Under the pieces are notes generated by a model. The model was given only the letters and a program-made list of their open reading frames with translations. It made no database searches and was not told the DNA's origin. Shown piece by piece: positions 22,456-33,289 of a stretch of 64,000 bases of DNA (its first letter is position 1; every line of letters begins with the position of its first letter). The position numbers and the translations under genes are program-made. The stretch spans positions 13,574,501-13,638,500 of the forward strand of contig NC_003280.10 in NCBI RefSeq assembly GCF_000002985.6, in the 5' to 3' direction. This DNA is from Caenorhabditis elegans (lineage: Eukaryota; Nematoda; Chromadorea; Rhabditida; Rhabditidae).

Positions 22456-23374
22456 ATGCCACCACGCAAGATCAAGAAGGACCCGGCTGTGGTTGCGATG
22501 GCGGATACTCTCGAGACGCGTGGTAAGCTTGAAGATCTCCAGTAATTTATTATATTTAAATAATTTATTTTCCAGTCAAGGACTTACTCGAGGAGTATAA
22601 GAAGAAGCTGCGGGAGGTCGCCCTTCAGACAGCAAAGGCTGAATCCGACCGGATCATCGCCACAATCAAGCCAAAATACAGGGATATGCCGATCATGGAG
22701 TTTCTGGCATCGCCACCGGATGATTTCTACATTGAATCCGGCGAGGAGGAGGAGGAAGGAGAAGCGGCGGTGGCGGTTAAGCAGGAGCTTCCTTCCGAGC
22801 CTGACATGGAAATCGACGACGCGGCGGCGGCGCAAAAGACGAGCATTCCGATTGGCCAGAACTCGTAAGTTTTCAAAAAAATCCAAATTTCCGCCATTTA
22901 CTTTTATCAATAAATTTTCCAGCGGCCGGAACACGGTGCAGGTCAAGCAGGAGCCTGAAATCGACGACGATGCGGCGCATGAGACGAGCATTCCGATTGC
23001 TCCATCTGGCCAGAACTCGTAAGTTTTCAACAAAAAAAAAATCGATTTCTCAATAAATAAATTAATTTTTTTTCAGCGGCAGGAACACGGCGGCCGACGA
23101 GCACCGCCGCAACGAGATCATAACGCCAGCTGGACAAGTGCTCCCACTGCCAACACTTCAACCGGAAAAGCCATTCCGTGCTCCACACGTTGACGAGGAA
23201 ATCGCCTTCTCGGTGAACGGATCGCCACTGGTCTTGGCTGGAAGAACTACTGCTACTGCTGCTGGCAAGGAGAATCGGAAGAAGTCGAAGAAATCTGGTG
23301 CGGCGAGCAAGAAGGCAGCGGCAGCAGCCGGGCCTCTCCAGCCGGAAACTGAAAATGCCGGGACGTCTGTATAG
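22456..23374 (+). CDS. csc-1: CSC-1, borealin-like subunit of the chromosomal passenger complex, 249 aa
   Basis: Exons 22456-22522, 22576-22864, 22923-23018, 23077-23374; all joins are in frame, giving 249 codons plus stop, the length I remember for C. elegans CSC-1. It starts MPPRKIKKDP, followed by an N-terminal helix (TRVKDLLEEYKKKLREV) of the kind borealins use to bind survivin/BIR-1 and INCENP/ICP-1. CSC-1 with BIR-1, ICP-1 and Aurora B AIR-2 acts at meiotic and mitotic chromosomes and the spindle midzone. The middle is acidic (GEEEEEGE, EIDDDAA); the C-terminus is basic and Ala-rich (RKKSKKSG, KKAAAAAG). Two exon ends encode near-identical TSIPI...GQNS|GRNT blocks, an internal exon duplication. 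Gene identity is recognised from sequence and length. Confidence 0.92.
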
Positions 23375-23694
23375 GAAAAATCCCCCGATTTAATTTTTCC
23401 CCCGCTTTAATTTTTATAATGATCTGTAAATACTTGATATTTCAATTTTTCCCGTCTTTTACCTTTTATATGCAAATTTTTTGATCTCAACGATCGTTTG
23501 ATTCTCTAAATAGACTGCAAAAAATTTGACTGCAAAAAATCGAAAAAAAATTAGTTTTTTTTCAGAGAAAATCGGAAAGAAAACTTCCAGCCTTCTTGTA
23601 CTACTCTTGGACAACTGTGAACTAGTTATTTAAACAGTTTTTGACAAGAATCCGCGATTTTGTTCAACTTACGCTAATTCTTTTTGTGTTTTAC

Positions 23695-24045
23695 ATCAGC
23701 GGTGGACGCCAAACTGTCGGAATTGAAGATTTCCGGCAAATCTGTAATTTGCCGGAATTGAATATTTGCGGCAAATCTGTAATTTGCCGGAATTGAATAT
23801 TTGCGGCAAATCTGTAATTTGCCGGAATTAAATGTTTCCGGAACATCGGCAAATTGCCGGTATTAAATGTTTCCGGAACATCGGCAAATTGCCGGAATTG
23901 AGTATTTCCGGTAATTCGGCAAATTGCCGGAATTGAGTATTTCCGGCAAATCGGCAAATTGCCGGAATTGAAATTTCCAGCAAATCGGCAAATTGCCGTA
24001 AATGATTATTTCCGGCAAATCGGCAAATTGCCGGAATTAAATATT
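23695..24045. repeat. GGCAAATTGCCGGAATTGA tandem array
   Basis: About 10 units of ~36 bp (AATATTTCCGGCAAATCGGC, then AAATTGCCGGAATTG). First of many arrays of this family in the window; the ORFs reading PICRKFSIP through them are repeat translations. Confidence 0.85.
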
Positions 24046-24050
24046 TCCGT

Positions 24051-24182
24051 AGATAAAGTTTTTACAGAAAAGTCATCAACTGATAAGTTGTTGATATTGT
24101 TGTAAAGAACAAGTTTGTAGTTGAAAGTTTTTTACCAAAAAATTTTTGTTTGAGATAAATAAAACCGCGTGAAGTGCGGCTT
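24051..24182. repeat. Fragment of the 19735-20485 foldback
   Basis: From TTTTTACAGAAAAGTCATC to GCGTGAAGTGCGGC this is essentially identical to about 19975-20095, ending exactly where the 45-bp minisatellite begins. Confidence 0.85.
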
Positions 24183-25400
24183 ATGATCCTTTGAAGCTGA
24201 AGGATCAGATCACCAGGAGGTACCCTTCTTATCCTTCGGAGCTGAATGATCAGATTACCAGGAGGTACTCTTCTTATCCTTCGGAGCTGAATGATCAGAT
24301 CACCAGGAGGTACCCTTCTGATCCTTCGGAGCTGAAGGATCAGATCACCAGGAGGTACCCTTCTTATCCTTCGGAGCTGAATGATCAGATTACCAGGAGG
24401 TACTCTTCTTATCCTTCGGAGCTGAATGATCAGATCACCAGGAGGTACCCTTCTTATCCTTTGAAGCTGAAGGATCAGATCACCAGGAGGTACCCTTCTT
24501 ATCCTTCGGAGCTGAATGATCAGATTACCAGGAGGTACTCTTCTTATCCTTCGGAGCTGAATGATCAGATCACCAGGAGGTACCCTTCTGATCCTTCGGA
24601 GCTGAAGGATCAGATCACCAGGAGGTACCCTTCTTATCCTTCGGAGCTGAATGATCAGATTACCAGGAGGTACTCTTCTTATCCTTCGGAGCTGAAGGAT
24701 CAGATCACCAGGAGGTACCCTTCTTATCCTTCGGAGCTGAATGATCAGATTACCAGGAGGTACTCTTCTTATCCTTCGGAGCTGAATGATCAGATCACCA
24801 GGAGGTACCCTTCTTATCCTTTGAAGCTGAAGGATCAGATCACCAGGAGGTACCCTTCTTATCCTTCGGAGCTGAAGGATCAGATCACCAGGAGGTACCC
24901 TTCTTATCCTTCGGAGCTGAATGATCAGATTACCAGGAGGTACTCTTCTTATCCTTCGGAGCTGAATGATCAGATCACCAGGAGGTACCCTTCTTATCCT
25001 TTGAAGCTGAAGGATCAGATCACCAGGAGGTACCCTTCTTATCCTTCGGAGCTGAATGATCAGATTACCAGGAGGTACTCTTCTTATCCTTCGGAGCTGA
25101 ATGATCAGATCACCAGGAGGTACCCTTCTTATCCTTCGGAGCTGAATGATCAGATCACCAGGAGGTACCCTTCTTATCCTTTGAAGCTGAAGGATCAGAT
25201 CACCAGGAGGTACCCTTCTTATCCTTCGGAGCTGAATGATCAGATTACCAGGAGGTACTCTTCTTATCCTTCGGAGCTGAATGATCAGATCACCAGGAGG
25301 TACCCTTCTGATCCTTCGGAGCTGAAGGATCAGATCACCAGGAGGTACCCTTATGATCCTTTGAAGCTGAAGGATCAGATCACCAGGAGGTACCCCCTGT
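24183..25400 (+). repeat. 45-bp minisatellite, ~27 units, open throughout one plus-strand frame
   Basis: The unit is 45 bp: GAGCTGAATGATCAGATCAC, then CAGGAGGTACCC and TTCTTATCCTTCG. Variants are AAT/AAG, ACC/ATT and TAT/GAT. Because 45 is divisible by three, a frame encoding LNDQITRRYPSYPSE repeats stays open for ~400 codons. There is no ATG at its start, no signal peptide and no convincing splice context, so I treat it as satellite DNA, not a gene. Confidence 0.9.
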
Positions 25401-25619
25401 GATCCTTCGGAGCTTGAGGATCAGATTATAAGGAAGAATCTTACGATATTCCAAGTTAGTTGGACGTTTTACAGCATTTTCCCAAAAGATCATTGTTCAT
25501 ACATTCAATTGTGAGTAGTCAAGGCCGGAAATCCATGGAAAATTGCATTTAAAAACTTATTCCAGTGAAAAAAAAACAAAAATCGATCGAGAAATATATA
25601 TAAAAAACTAGTTGAAAAA

Positions 25620-25985
25620 GTTTGTCACCGAAGATCCGGTCAGAGACAAATGGCACTTTGTCGACTGGATACCATATCACTTTGGATACTTTGTCCCCAA
25701 AAATACCTTGTCACCCTAAAAGTTTTTCATCTCGGAATGAAGGCCAAGCCCACGCGGTCTCTGAGCAGGGAGCGTCACGCCCTCACGAGTATATAAGCCG
25801 ACTAGAGAATAACATCCTCAGTCGAGAAAGACCTTGCCTGCTGGCGCCGGACGAAAGTAAGGCTCTCGTCGTCTGGCACAGCAACGACTCAATAAATGCT
25901 TTAGCACACAATCAAAGTGTTTTTGCATGATGTTTAACCATAAGCTGTGGCACCGGCTTATGTCCGTTAACACAAGGCTGAAACT
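25620..25985 (+). mobile_element. Possible solo LTR or captured promoter upstream of csp-1
   Basis: Begins TGTCACCGAAG. It has a TATA box (GTATATAAG, 25789-25797) followed about 95 bp later by AATAAA (25891), then CACACAATCAAAGTG. The close TATA-to-polyA spacing and mixed base composition unlike the flanks are typical of an LTR. I could not find matching target duplications. An ATGATG at 25927 opens 40 codons to a GGTAAGTTT donor at 26056. Confidence 0.4.
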
Positions 25986-26256
25986 CCGAAACTTGCTGAT
26001 GAAACTCAAGAAGTTGATCTCAATCTTCATGACAGCTCTGAATCTGATCACGAAGGGTAAGTTTTTTTTCGTTGATTTGAAGAAATCCAATATCGAGAAT
26101 TTTTATATTTTTAAAATCATTAAAACTGCAAGGAGTTTCAAAATATTGCCAAAAACGTGTAAACACATTTGAGTTCATGGAAGTTCAATTTACAAATTAA
26201 ATCATTTATTCTCTAGTATTTAAAATTGCTGTTTTGTTCGCTGCAAATTTTGAAAG

Positions 26257-29200
26257 ATGAACGACGATGAAGACGATGTAAAGGCGGAAATGGATCGGAG
26301 TTTAACGGGATTGGAGAATCAGATGGACAACTGGTCGACGTTTGATAGTGAATTCTTATGTGACGATGAAGAATATGTAAAGGCAGAATTGGATCGAAGT
26401 TTAGTGATATTGGCTGATGAAATTGATGAGATGAGATCTGAGGCTGATGAGATGAAAGTGAGATTGGCTGATGATAAAATTCAAAAAGAAATGGTAAGTT
26501 AGTTTTGCGATGATTTCGGTTTTTGTGTGAAGATACATAGAGTTTTGTCTTTTGAAAAGTCATATTTTGTTTTTCCAGATCCTGAAAAGTATAGATGATT
26601 ATTCAAAATCACATTTCGACGACGATATGGTCAATGATTTCAATAACCACAAAAAATTTCTTCTATCTCTTTATCAGCATCAAAATCCACTGGAGATTTA
26701 AACATGGTTAGTGAGTATTGCGATGATGCTCCACAGTTACTTGGTGTTGAAAAATAAAACTCGGTCTGAAGTTTATATCGCGTTTTTTTTAAAGCACAGA
26801 TATATGTGAAACTCGCCGGAATAATCTTAATAAGATTTTGGTAGAACACATTTTGATGTGGATGGCCGAGTTTTTTCATTTTCACGGCCACGTAGATGTG
26901 AAGTAGCTATAAAGATAAAGTTTTACCTTTTGAAAAATCTTATTCTGTTTTTCCAGGTCCTGAAAACGATAGAAGATAATTGTAAATCACAATTCGACGA
27001 TGATTTGGTCGAAGATTTCAATAATTTTCAAACGACTTCTTCTATGTCTTCATCAACAACAATATCTACTGAAGATTTTAATACGGTTAGTGAGTTTCGC
27101 GATGATGCTCCACAGTTACTTGGCCTAGAAGAAATGAAACTCGGTCAGAAGTTTATATCGGTTTTTTAATCACAGATCTATGTGAAACTCGCCGAAATAA
27201 TCTTAATAAGATTTTGGTAGAACACATTTTAATGTGGATGGCCGAGTTTTTTCATTTTCACGGCCACATAGATGTGAAGTAGCTGTAAAGATGAAGTTTT
27301 GCCTTTTGAAAAATCATATTCTATTTTTCCAGATCGAAATCGAGTCAACATTCGAAATATGCAGAAGTGGCTCCTATACAGAAGAGCCAATTCTTGGAGA
27401 AAATGATGAATTTTTGATTGATTTTGAAATGGAACGATTTCTGAAATTCCTTAAAGACAAAACAAAACAAGTAGAAAAAAGAAAAGAACCTTTCTCCCAA
27501 AAGGAAATATATGCAGTTTTCCAACGACGCATTAAATCTGAGCTCTGCATTGAAACGGTGAAGAAAAAGTTCCAACCACTCCTTCCCAATGCAATTCAAA
27601 CATGCGAGTTCGACGAGGAAACTATGATAAGAATGATCTATGGTGCAGGAATTCGAATAGACTCTGTGGATTTCTGGAACCGGTTAGTATTTAAAAGAAT
27701 TATTCAGAACAGGGGTGTGCGGCAAATCTCAAAATTTGCCGTGCTCGGCAAATTCGGCAAGTTCGGCAAATTTGCCGCACACCCCTGATTCAGAACAAAG
27801 ATGAGTCACCAGATTCACTTGCCAAATATTTTTCGAAATACTTTTGAAATGTTTCCAACTTTAATTGCAACATAATGCAGAAAGTGGTCTTCACTTTTTG
27901 GAAATCGACGTGCCAATAAAATTGTCAATTTTGAACTTTAATTTTGCAACACAAAACTTATGGCCAATTTGTTTTAAAAAACAATCATTAATCAAATTTA
28001 TGTTGTATTATTTAAGAGTATAAATGTACTAAAGTATTTTCAGGTTCACATCGAAAGCGACAATTTCACTAGACTGCTACTCAAGATTGATCTCATACTC
28101 TTCCGACTCTCTGACCTTAAGTGGTACTCATCGTTCTGGATTCACATATCATTGGATATCCACACCCCCTGTTACTTATCATAGGGTTTGTTTGCACATT
28201 TCATATTCACTTTTTGATTTTGAAGTATTGGGTCTGTAAATACTTCTCGAAGTACTCTCTAAAATGTTTAAAAGTCTTCTGAAGTCTCTGCGGTTTCCTT
28301 CTCTCCTCTTTTGACTTCTCGCTCTCTGCCAATGTTATGATACATTGATTTAAAAGACTCCGGAGACGAGAAGCGAGATCAAAGTGATGTTCTCTCATGA
28401 TATTCCGAATTTTCTCTGTAGTTTCACCACAATATGTATTCATTTCAGACTGAAAATAAGGATCCAAATATACAAGAGCCATCTCCAGTTGAATTTCTAG
28501 ATGTACAATCGAGTCTGGGTTCAAGTATGAAACCACCGATACTTGATAAGCCCACCAAACTAGATGACCCAGCTGAAACCCGCCATGGTAAGTCAACAAT
28601 AACTTTGCGAAAAAACTAGAAGAAATTTTTAATAGAATCATAGATATCGAAGCAAGATACTTTCTCACTAAATTTCGATTCTCATATTTCCATCTATTGG
28701 GTTTCCTTAGAATTCAGAAGGTCATTAATTCCAAAAAGTGATTGGCTTTTAGAAAGAAAAATAATAGGAAAACGATTGGGACAAATGAAACCAGGCTTTT
28801 TTAGTGCATAAAACTCGGCTCAGGCTTGGCATTTTAATTTATTTTTAGAATAAGCTCACCAAGATATAGGACAGCATTGTGAGACTAATGTATTCTAAAC
28901 AGCTCTTGTTTATAAAAACGTCTAAATCTCCTTTTTCTAGCTCATCTGCAAGCGGTTTGGATTTCAGGACAAAAATTGTAGTGCCCATAGAAAAAACATT
29001 AGAAAAAGTACTCACTTTTAAGCATGTAGGCATCAGCAGCTAACAGGTGGTGCAGCGAAATTTGAGTCGTAGCTTTTTTAGATCCAAAATGGCCCTAAAC
29101 TACCAAATTCGTAATGAGACGTCCTGAAAATTTCTTTTAAAAATTATTATGGCTCAAAGCTTTGGAAAAATGCATGTTTTCTGCTAAGACCCCACGTGGT

Positions 29201-30557
29201 GTCCGAGTGTCCCATCACGATGCGGCTCAAAAAGGTATTTTTCTAAACTTTGAGCTGTCGCAACGAAACTATGTGGGTGGTCAACCACGGGAAATATTCT
29301 CTACACACAAAGAGGGGCGGGCCTAGGTGCTTTCACTAGCCAACGACGCTAACCATAGGGGCGGAGCTCATTTGCTCAAACTAATGCTCAAGAGACCCGT
29401 TTACACAATGGGCGGGAAATAAGAACCTATGGTCCTCCTGTACTATCAGCAAGCCCGACTAATTTATAGTTTTTGAATCTATAATAAGAAATAACTGCTT
29501 TCAGACTGCTCGTATTCACTGGAGGAGTATGACTCTCAGAGTCGAATGCCGAGAACGGACGCCAAGAAATCGAACCATAAACACAAGTATTGTTATGAGA
29601 TGAATTCAAATCCGAGAGGGACCGTCCTCATATTAAGTAACGAGAACTTCAAGAATATGGAGAGAAGAGTCGGAACGAAACAAGACGAAGTAAATCTAAC
29701 CAAGTTGTTCCAAAAGCTTCAGTACACAGTAATTTGCAAACGGAATCTTGAAGCTGAAGTAAGGTGAAACTATTAAGCTCTATTTGAGGGTTGTGTTTTC
29801 AGAGCATGCTTGAAGCTATCAAGGAATTCGCGGAGATGGCACATACCGATTCGATCATACTCTTCCTATTAAGTCATGGTGATGGAGCTGGAAGTGTCTT
29901 TGGAATTGATGACATGCCTGTCAATGTAATGGAGGTATCCACATATTTAGCGTATCATCAAAATCTTCTTCTCAAGCCCAAATGGGTTGCCGTGTCAGCA
30001 TGTCGCGGAGGTTTGTTTTTCGGTTTTCTATTTTTCGAATAACCAACTTTTTTCGGGAAAATTGAACATGGGTGTTCCCGTTGACGGACTGCCAGCTTTG
30101 GAAGACAAATGTGCTCCAATCTCGAAATTTTGGAATTTAATGATGTCACGTATAATGGTTTGTTTAAAGGAGAAATCGATTTAATATTTTTCGCATTTCA
30201 GCCGGGAACCTTCACTTCATTGAACGCCGACGTCATCATCTCGTTTTCCACCACGGACGGGTTTACGTCTTATCGAGACGAAGAAGCGGGCACATGGTAT
30301 ATTAAATCCATGTGTAAAGTCTTCAATAAGCATTCAAAAACTATGCACCTTCTCGATATATTAACGGAAACTGGTAGAAATGTTGTTACGAAGTATGAGA
30401 ATGTTCAAGGGAACGTTGTATTAAAACAAGCCCCAGAGGTAGGCTCACCGAATCTTAAATGCTGTCTTAAATGCAGTATTTTTTAAATCTTAAATGCAGT
30501 ATTTTTCAGATATTATCCAGGCTCACCAAACAATGGCACTTTTCAAGGTCGATGTAA
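26257..30557 (+). CDS. csp-1: CSP-1, caspase with long prodomain (~614 aa model)
   Basis: Exons 26257-26493, 26957-27085, 27333-27682, 28044-28185, 28449-28587, 29505-29758, 29803-30010, 30057-30157, 30202-30438, 30510-30557; all in frame. The catalytic region has the fold's p20 start (RGTVLILSNENF), the catalytic His in LLSHGDG (His442) and Cys in VSACRGG (Cys484). The p10-like part has GTFTSLNADVIISFSTTDG and a C-terminus RLTKQWHFSRSM. The prodomain is acidic with no clear CARD. The active-site pentapeptide is SACRG rather than QACRG. Cell-death protease of the CED-3 family; CSP-1 is known in C. elegans embryonic cell killing. The intron after Cys484 ends CGG, not CAG. Shorter isoforms starting downstream are known for csp-1, and my upstream start may not be the annotated one. 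A degenerate extra exon copy sits in intron 1. Confidence 0.88.
26579..27333 (+). repeat. Tandem ~378-bp duplication of a csp-1 prodomain exon plus intron
   Basis: Unit A 26579-26956 and unit B 26957-27333 align along their whole length, including TGTGAAACTCGCC, TTGGTAGAACACATTT, GATGGCCGAGTTTTTTC and the following acceptor. Unit B carries a clean exon (VLKTIEDNCKSQFDDD). Unit A (ILKSIDDYSKSHFDDD) runs out of frame and stops at 26700. Confidence 0.85.
28207..29055 (-). pseudogene. Antisense coding-like exons nested in csp-1, possibly a gene remnant
   Basis: On the minus strand, three segments can be joined in frame: about 29055-29025 (HHLLAADAYMLK, donor GTGAGT), 28949-28856 (NELEKGDLDVFINKSCLEY...), and from 28448 to a stop at 28207 (SEMNTYCGETTEKIRNIM... 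ending QYFKIKK). The first part faintly recalls the end of a BTB domain. No start or upstream exon is found, and the last acceptor overlaps the csp-1 exon at 28449 on the other strand. It could be chance coding potential. Confidence 0.3.
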
Positions 30558-30779
30558 CTGCGCTCCAGCGCGTTCGTATTAAATTTTAATTTCTTTGCGT
30601 TTTCTCTGTACACTTCTTTCACTTATTTTTAAATATTTAAACTCAAAACGTAAGTTGTTTCCTATTTTCTGATTTAGCTGATTTTCACTTTTCAGATTGC
30701 AACATTGATTACAATTAATGTGGATTATTGGAAAATTAAAAAAAAACGTGTGGGACAAGATGCACTTGCTGCAGGCAAA

Positions 30780-30965
30780 TACTGTTTTACTACTTGATCT
30801 TTTACTGCGCATCTCTTTTACTACAAGATCTCTTTTACTACGGAATCTCTTTTACTACGAATTCCACATCTAGATCTTTTACTACAATCGGCTCTTTTAC
30901 TACGGAATCTCTTTTACTACCGTTTACCAACATAGCTCTTTTACTACTGTGTGACTTCAAAGAAA
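30780..30965. repeat. TCTTTTACTAC tandem repeat
   Basis: About 10 units of CTCTTTTACTACGGAAT of variable length, immediately 3' of csp-1. Confidence 0.75.
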
Positions 30966-31063
30966 TAAAGGTGGAGCAGTGCCAGTAGCACCAGAGAGAA
31001 CAATGTTAAAATCAAACTTACGATAAAAAATATATATATAGACAGGTCAACGCGCGTACCTCT

Positions 31064-31135
31064 CGCCCTTTTGGTGTAGTGGTTAAGCGCACGGTCTTCA
31101 GATACAGTCATTGCTGGTTCGAATCTGGATAGGTT
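31064..31135 (+). pseudogene. tRNA-derived sequence (degenerate)
   Basis: The A-box-like TGGTGTAGTGGTTAAGCGC and B-box-like GGTTCGAATC are correctly spaced (~35 bp), but the acceptor, anticodon and T stems do not pair. Probably a tRNA pseudogene or SINE head; anticodon not assigned. Confidence 0.45.
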
Positions 31136-31209
31136 CAGTTTTCTTTTACATCGTCAGGTGTCCTGATATAAGCTTTCAATGTGTTTTTTGGATCACGAAA
31201 TTCTCGTGA

Positions 31210-31320
31210 GAGCTCTTGTCAGTATAAGCGCACGTCAGCATAAGCATATTCAAAACGTCAGCATAAGCATATTCAAAACGTCAGCATAAGCATATTTCAA
31301 AGGTGTCAGCATAGGATAGT
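31210..31320. repeat. GTCAGCATAAGCATATTCAAAAC short tandem repeat
   Basis: About four units of CGTCAGCATAAGCATATT between the tRNA-like sequence and the next foldback. Confidence 0.65.
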
Positions 31321-31484
31321 TGGCAATGAGATTTTGCAATAAAATGTGTCCAACTGAAATGTTGTTGGCGATAGTGTCAAAAACATTTGGTTTTTTTAGG
31401 TTTCAATGTTTTTTTTTCGATTTATGAAAAAAAATCCAAAGGGTACCCCTTACAAAAATTTTCTAAATTTTTTTTTGAAAACTT

Positions 31485-32105
31485 TTTTTGAAAACTTTTC
31501 AAAATTTGATCAGATGTTATAGAAAAATGCAATGTTTGTTGTTTATCTAGTTTAAATGTTCTGAACGCGAATTCAGACTAAAACCTGAGGTATAGTAGAA
31601 CCTCAAAATTCAAAAAAAGCACTCACTTCGGATGCTGATAACTCCGTGTAATAATTTTTTATGACAAAGTGATCAACAACAAAGTTGTTTATCTTAATAT
31701 AAAGTACAATTTTGCAGTTAATCGTTTTTTATCAAAAAATTGGTTGGATGAGATATGAACAGAAAAAGAAGAAGAAAATACAAGCATGAAGGTGCCGAAC
31801 TTTACACAACTTTATCTCGACCAACAAGTTTTTTGATAAAAAACAATTAACTACAAAGTTGTACTTTATATTAAGATAAACAACTTTGTAGTTGATCACT
31901 TTATATATCATAAAATCATAAAAAAATTTTCCACGGAGATATCAGCATCCGAAGTGAGTACGTTTTTTGAGCTTAGGTGTTCTACTAAACCTCAGGTTTT
32001 CGTCTGCAATCGTGTGCAGAACATTCAAACTAGAAAAAACTACAAACATTGCATTTTTCTGATCAAATTTTGAAAAGTTTTCAAAAAAAATTTCGGAAAA
32101 TTTTA
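31485..32105. repeat. Foldback element, ~280-bp arms
   Basis: The arms, about 31485-31775 and 31815-32105, are inverted copies: GAAAACTTTTCAAAATTTGATCAG, ACCTGAGGT, ATGCTGATAACTCCGTG and AACAAAGTTGTTTATC have reversed partners. The loop is about 40 bp. A partial third arm lies at 32555-32650. Confidence 0.8.
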
Positions 32106-32545
32106 TTAGATAGAGGTAGTCAAAGATCATTTGAAGGTAGTCAAAGAGCATTTATACATCAGATCTCATCTCCATTTTTTCCGGAATTTCAGGAAATGAG
32201 AAAGTGCACGACCTTCTTAGACATCAAAAAGTAACATGTTATTGAAAATTCTGATTTTTCAGCGAAAAAAACTGAAAATTCTGAAAAATTAGATAAAGGT
32301 AGTCAATGAGCAAAGGTAGTCAATGAGCAAAAGGTAGTCAAAGAGCCGAAAGGTAGTCAAAGATCTAAGGTAGTCAATGAGCAAAAGGTAGTCAAAGAGC
32401 CGAAAGGTAGTCAAAGATCTAAGGTAGTCAAAGAGCAAAAGGTAGTCAAAGAGCCGAAAGGTAGTCAAAGAGCAAAAGGTAGTCAAAGAGCCGAAAGGTA
32501 GTCAAAGAGCAAAAGGTAGTCAAAGAGAAGGTAGTCAAAGAGTGT
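32105..32545. repeat. AAAGGTAGTCAAAGAGC tandem repeat
   Basis: Units of 17-20 bp (AAAGGTAGTCAAAGAGCCG) from about 32110, dense at 32290-32545; about 16 copies. Minus-strand FDYLLLFDYLRSLTT ORFs are its translation. Confidence 0.85.
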
Positions 32546-32739
32546 TTGCCAAAAAAACGTGCGAATGTCGTTGTTTTTCTAGTTTGTTCTGAAAACAATA
32601 TTAAGTAAAAAATTTTGGTACAGTAGAACTACCATGTTCAAAAAACGAATTCATTTTAGGATATCGCACGGTATTTTTTAAATGAAATCTCTAAGAAACA
32701 TCATATGTTGAAACTGCATAAATGTAAAAATATACCATA

Positions 32740-32980
32740 ACAGTAGTAAATTAGAAAATGTCAGCAAGTTAGTAAATCTGAGTTCAAAGTAAATGAACTA
32801 TTTCTTAGTAAATGACTGAGAGTAAAAAATGAGTAAATTAGACCTTGAAGTAAATGAACTCTTTTTCAGTAAACGAGAGAAAGTGAAATTGCTAGTAAAA
32901 TAGACGTCGAAGTAAATGAGCCACTTACGTAAACGAGTGATTTGGTAAATGAGACTATTAGTTAATGAGGGTTTGCCTAC
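32740..32980. repeat. AGTAAATGAG degenerate repeat
   Basis: About 14 irregular copies of AGTAAATGA. 32560-33290 otherwise holds no gene I can support. Confidence 0.55.
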
Positions 32981-33289
32981 TTTTTTTTGGTACAAACCCA
33001 CCTCACTAATTTTGAGATTTAAACAACATTTGTTGCCTATTTTGCAACAATTATTGGTAAAATTTCTATGAAATTGAAGTTATTGTACCTTTTTGTTGCA
33101 ATTACAATCAAATTTTCTGAATTTTCACATAAGAAACTAGTTTTTCAGCAAAAAATTGTAAGCTCAAAGTCAGAAAAATGTTCTGAAAATTAATATTGCA
33201 CTCCCTATTAGTCTTGCACTCCCTATTAGTATTGCAAGCGGTAAGGCCATCGAAAAATAGTATTGCAGCCATATTAATAGAAGAAATAC

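Noticed and set aside
24191-25402. 403-codon ORF as a repeat-protein gene
   Set aside because: Begins at TTG, has no ATG or leader, and its openness follows from a 45-bp unit without stops. Kept as a finding, not as a CDS.
32105-32545. Direct repeats resembling a CRISPR array
   Set aside because: Units are contiguous or irregular with no unique spacers, in a eukaryotic setting.
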